DNA of 36,918 bases from a virus. Positions within the stretch are counted from its first letter, which is position 1. The number at the start of each line of letters is the position of its first letter. Below, piece by piece: positions 34,701-36,918 of this stretch. The DNA lies in IMG/VR virus record IMGVR_UViG_3300037502_002431, positions 1 through 36,918 of that record. One strand, written 5' to 3'. Both the position numbers and the translations under genes were made by a program. The notes under the pieces were generated by a model. The model did not search any database. It had not been told where the DNA came from and was given only the letters and a program-made list of their open reading frames with translations.

Positions 34701-35632
34701 CAGGTGTGTTTACAACTGTGAGTGGAAACGGAAGCGCACTAACTGATCTAAATGCAAGTAATATTAGTAGTGGTACTCTTGCACAAGCAAGATTAGCAAA
34801 TGCATCATTAACAGTTAATGGTCAATCTATTTCATTAGGTGGTAGTGGTACAATTACAGCAAATACTACACAAACATTAACATTTGGTAGTTACTTGACT
34901 GGTACAAGTTTTAACGGTGGAACTGCTAATACTATTGCAGTGGACGCAACTAGTGCAAACACCGCAAGCAAGGTTGTTGCTAGAGATAGTAGCGGTAACT
35001 TTAGTGCAGGTACAATTACTGCAACATTAAGCGGTGCAGCAACAACGGCTGGCACAGTAACAACGGCAGCACAACCAAATATTACATCAGTTGGAACATT
35101 AAGTTCATTAGCAGTAACAGGTAACATTACAGCGGGTAACTTGTCGGTATCAACTGGCACAGTAACATTAGGTACATTAACTACTGGTGGAAACACTACA
35201 GCAGGTACAGTAACAGGTAATTGGACTTTAAGTGCAGGTTCAAGATGGAACGCTACATATGCTGACTTGGCAGAAAAATATGTTGCTGATGCTGATTATG
35301 AGCCAGGTACTGTATTAGTGTTTGGTGGCGAACAAGAAGTAACAATAGCAAATGATTTTGATAGCACACGTGTAGCAGGTGTTGTTACCACAAATCCTGC
35401 GTTCTCTATGAACAATGAATGCATTGGTGATCATGTTGCTGAAATTGCACTACAAGGTCGTGTGCCGTGTAAAGTTGCTGGAACAGTTCAGAAAGGCGAT
35501 CTAATGGTAAGTGGTTCTAATGGTCATGCTGTTGCTAATAATATGGCACGTGCAGGAACTATCATTGGTAAAGCATTGCAAAACTTTACAGGTACAACGG
35601 GTGTAATTGAAGTTGCAGTTGGTAGATTCTAA
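31736..35632 (+). CDS. Giant tail fibre (1298 residues) with C-terminal processing/chaperone-like domain
   Basis: The N-terminus (SLILKQESSANVPTPPAGKG, then TLFLNASDQVVVKDSAGN) is a recurrent virion-attachment segment of T4-like aquatic phages. About residues 180-350 hold a Gly/Ala-rich beta region (IGLVGEGVANG, GVGNYAFYIQNGGIASIENA). YFIGNGSQLTGIDATAIQNG (near 445) and a DAATKQYVDD...GMRILVKNEANSAHNGIY module (about 746-915) match the S74 fibre closely. AAQPNITSVGTL units lie near residues 160 and 1110. From about residue 1175 (YADLAEKYVADADYEPGTVL, then VFGGEQEVTIAN...RVAGVVTTNPAFSMN) a C-terminal domain resembles the self-cleaving G2/IMC-type domains of phage appendages; this assignment is tentative. 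A GGGAA ribosome site precedes the ATG. Confidence 0.8.
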   Translation: MSLILKQESSANVPTPPAGKGTLFLNASDQVVVKDSAGNTSTFPTVSASGNTQVFYNDAGSLTGDASFTFNKTNDTVTIANLTVTGTLSAGDISVSSIANGNSNVDIIGTGGNVTVSVGGNANVLTVTGTDVIASGNITAANANLGNVVTGNYFTGVLTYAAQPNITSVGTLTSLYVGATSSNVDFANAKAIASQDNVGNSAADNIGLVGEGVANGTNSAITGIGLLGHARVANATKATGVQGQAFVTNTADTGAAVGIRGYSVDTHSGGYNIGILGNAMGSGVGNYAFYIQNGGIASIENATFWDLTDNSNAALTFSSTGKANIFGIETTDNAEGIFTSGYLNVVGNISAAGIKTNNYYYANGNPVDFQQAAGSNTQLQFNNANDFGASANLTFDTATNLLNVTGTANVTTLNASSTIGATGNVTGGNIVTGGQVNAVGNVTAAYFIGNGSQLTGIDATAIQNGTANVKTFLNANVAISSNGNANVVVVTGAGANVTGTLDVTGNITAGNVSASVGAFTANSSANNFNATTHVTAGNVYANSGTVGATTGTFTGNVSAGNLNATTAVVASTLTSNVSTGTSPLTVTSTTRVANLNVSYANVSDFGVVTAQSTGAYYPIFVNGSSTANYALAANSGFSANLANGGLTATTFIGNLDGNVLGALANGTSSLSIPASGGNVNISAAGNANVFTVTGTGANVTGTLNATGNLTTGGVLTVSGTGVSSIAGNLDMTSNNIINLATPVNSTDAATKQYVDDVAQGLHTHDSCNAATDGTLATISGGTVTYDNGTSGVGATLTTTGSYTTIDGVTLSNGMRILVKNEANSAHNGIYDRTSSTVLTRSSDFDTPTEMAGGDFTFVTAGTLYDNTGWVMTDPVTTVGTSPVPWVQFSGAGTYTAGTGLTLTGSQFSITNTAVSAASYGNGDRVASFTVNAQGQLTAASNTVITANAANLTGTTLASSIVTSSLTTVGTLGTLNVSGNANVGNIGAAAGVFTTVSGNGSALTDLNASNISSGTLAQARLANASLTVNGQSISLGGSGTITANTTQTLTFGSYLTGTSFNGGTANTIAVDATSANTASKVVARDSSGNFSAGTITATLSGAATTAGTVTTAAQPNITSVGTLSSLAVTGNITAGNLSVSTGTVTLGTLTTGGNTTAGTVTGNWTLSAGSRWNATYADLAEKYVADADYEPGTVLVFGGEQEVTIANDFDSTRVAGVVTTNPAFSMNNECIGDHVAEIALQGRVPCKVAGTVQKGDLMVSGSNGHAVANNMARAGTIIGKALQNFTGTTGVIEVAVGRF

Positions 35633-36380
35633 ACCCCTCATATCTATTCTAACCTTTTTATTATTATTCCTATCTAATGGAATAAAGGCTGATCCATTAC
35701 CTAACGTAACCGCACAAGCCTGGTTAGTAGCAGACGAATTTGGAAAAATATTAGATGGTACACATACTAATGAAGTACGTAGTATTGCAAGTATTACTAA
35801 ATTAATGACTGTTATGGTAGTATTAGATAGTAACGTTTCACTAACTGAAACATTACCTAAACCATTGTACAACAGAAAAGTAAACAGGCAAACACTAATA
35901 GATTTGGCTATTGTTAAATCTGACAACAATGCTGCCAAAATGCTATGTGACACGTATCCATATGGCTATCTTGATTGTATTACAGCAATGAATGCTAAAG
36001 CAGAAAAATTACAAATGTATAAAACAAGTTTTGTTGATGCAACAGGATTAATGAATGACAACGTTAGCACAGCAGAAGATTTAGTTAAATTAGCAAAGGC
36101 TGCAAGTGATTATAAAATAATTGTAGAAGCAAGTAATAAAAGCCATATAATATGGCCGCAAACTAAAACTACAAAGCCAATACAATATAACAATACTAAT
36201 ACTCTTGTAGGTAAAGGTTATGATTTTATTGTAAGCAAAACAGGCTTTATCAGCAAAGCAGGTGGATGTATTGTTTTTATTATTAATACTGTTCGTGGTC
36301 AGAGAACAGTTATATTGCTAGGTAGTAAGAATACCAAAACAAGAATCCCTGAAGCATTCCTCATATCATCATTATACTAA
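35607..36380 (+). CDS. Exported D-alanyl-D-alanine carboxy/endopeptidase (peptidase S11)
   Basis: A serine penicillin-binding-type enzyme with all three active-site motifs: Ser62-Ile-Thr-Lys65, Ser105-Asp-Asn107 and Lys211-Thr-Gly213. These enzymes trim or open peptidoglycan peptides in the periplasm. A signal peptide is visible: basic residue, hydrophobic ISILTFLLLFLSN, then a GIKA-DP cleavage site. At 257 residues it is the catalytic domain only, closest in size to PBP7-like endopeptidases, without the C-terminal anchor. No ATG is available before the motifs; TTG codons at 35607, 35613 or 35619 could start it, all inside the fibre's last codons, so translation is probably coupled. Likely roles are lysis help or cell-wall change during infection. 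No separate holin is seen nearby. Confidence 0.85.
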   Translation: MKLQLVDSKPLISILTFLLLFLSNGIKADPLPNVTAQAWLVADEFGKILDGTHTNEVRSIASITKLMTVMVVLDSNVSLTETLPKPLYNRKVNRQTLIDLAIVKSDNNAAKMLCDTYPYGYLDCITAMNAKAEKLQMYKTSFVDATGLMNDNVSTAEDLVKLAKAASDYKIIVEASNKSHIIWPQTKTTKPIQYNNTNTLVGKGYDFIVSKTGFISKAGGCIVFIINTVRGQRTVILLGSKNTKTRIPEAFLISSLY

Positions 36381-36395
36381 GCATAAGTAGTATTG

Positions 36396-36839
36396 ATGAA
36401 CATTTTCATACTAGATTATTATACACGTTTGCGTGCCTGGCACGACCTTAGAGAAAAAATAAAAAATGCTGACACAAAACAGCAATGTATTGAAGTAGAT
36501 AACTTTTGGCAACAATGCCCAATGGTAACGCACTACTTACACCCAATTGATATACCACAATGGCCTAACCCATGGGAACTTTTAGCAGATAACAATTATT
36601 GTTTATATGCAAGAGGTTTGGGAGTGATTTATACATTGATGTTATTGGGAACAAAAGACATTGACTTTGTTGACGCAAAAGACGATAATAACGAAGATGT
36701 GGCATTAGTCCTTGTTGATAACGCAAAATATGTATTGAATTACTGGCCAAATACGGTAGTAAATAACTGTCTACAAGACTTCACCATAATGAAACACCAT
36801 GATGTTTCACCACTAATAACCAAAATAGGCAAACCATGA
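36396..36839 (+). CDS. Conserved T4-like phage protein of unknown function
   Basis: A 147-residue protein opening MNIFILDYYTRLRAWHDLRE. It has EVDNFWQQCPMVTHYLHPID, then PQWPNPWELLADNNYCLYARGLGVIYTLML, and a C-terminal NAKYVLNYWPNTVVNNC. The WPNPWxLLxDNxYC block looks familiar from unnamed proteins of T4-like marine phages; no function is known to me. No signal peptide. ATG 36396 is preferred over the TTG just before it. Its stop overlaps the next ATG as ATGA, placing it in one unit with the probable ribonucleotide reductase gene. Confidence 0.65.
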   Translation: MNIFILDYYTRLRAWHDLREKIKNADTKQQCIEVDNFWQQCPMVTHYLHPIDIPQWPNPWELLADNNYCLYARGLGVIYTLMLLGTKDIDFVDAKDDNNEDVALVLVDNAKYVLNYWPNTVVNNCLQDFTIMKHHDVSPLITKIGKP

Positions 36840-36918
36840 AAATATATGTTACTAAAAGAAACGGCAATAAAGAAATTTTAACATTAGAAAAGTGGCAAGC
36901 GCAAGTAGCAAAAATATG
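36836..36918 (+). CDS. nrdA: Start of a probable ribonucleotide reductase large subunit (ATP-cone), truncated by window end
   Basis: Only 27 residues are visible: KIYVTKRNGNKEILTLEKWQ and AQVAKI. The V-x-K-R-N/D-G opening followed by a basic/aliphatic helix is the usual start of the ATP-cone regulatory domain of class I ribonucleotide reductase alpha subunits, which make deoxynucleotides. T4-like phages commonly carry this gene. The ATP-cone also occurs in NrdD and NrdR, so the exact member is open. It starts in an ATGA overlap with the previous gene. Confidence 0.55.
   Translation, partial: MKIYVTKRNGNKEILTLEKWQAQVAKI

Overview
The window is a segment of a T4-like (myovirus) phage genome, AT-rich and densely packed. 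The left edge carries the T4-type head-assembly order: prohead core protein (5'-truncated), prohead protease gp21, scaffold gp22 and major capsid protein gp23. Fibre families further right (SxLxLKQESSA-type fibre, beta-helix 'YVSKDGNDGN' protein, MATLKNTTVNDTG-type adhesins, the small MAHYA.LDEN protein) are, from memory, typical of T4-like phages of aquatic bacteria such as cyanophages and pelagiphages. The host cannot be read from the window. I saw no tRNA, integrase, CRISPR array or insertion sequence. Genes abut or overlap almost everywhere, and no gene-free stretch exceeds 300 bases.

Layout. (1) 1-3840: head morphogenesis, closed by a clear hairpin terminator after gp23. (2) 3870-5596: an accessory island with an SGNH/GDSL hydrolase, a membrane fatty-acid desaturase and a reverse-strand HNH-like zinc protein lacking the usual catalytic histidines. 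(3) 5687-17303: large repeat-built tail-fibre/virion proteins, including a beta-helix protein and a fibre with a C-terminal S74 self-cleaving chaperone. (4) 17316-27557: a tandem array of eight proteins with the same ~50-residue N-terminal adaptor but different C-terminal modules: LamG, F5/8C-like, none, fibrinogen/intelectin-like, one glycine-rich domain, three glycine-rich domains, and two copies of TIG + Ig-like + glycine-rich. Two unrelated small proteins sit among them. (5) 27554-31615: a reverse-strand, overlapping five-gene cassette encoding three 2-oxoglutarate/Fe(II) oxygenases, a NodU-type O-carbamoyltransferase and an orphan. (6) 31736-35632: another giant fibre with a different C-terminal domain. 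(7) 35607-end: an exported penicillin-binding-type peptidase (S11), a conserved unknown, and the start of a probable ribonucleotide reductase large subunit.

How it fits together. Regions 1 and 3-6 look like late genes. ATAAATA motifs resembling T4 late promoters lie 25-30 bases before four fibre starts. The adhesin array looks like a receptor-recognition repertoire built by domain shuffling on a common virion-attachment module. The oxygenase/carbamoyltransferase cassette lies between fibre genes and could install hydroxyl groups and carbamoylate them on a fibre, a glycan or DNA; the target is unknown. This cassette and the adhesin array are the most interesting parts of the window.
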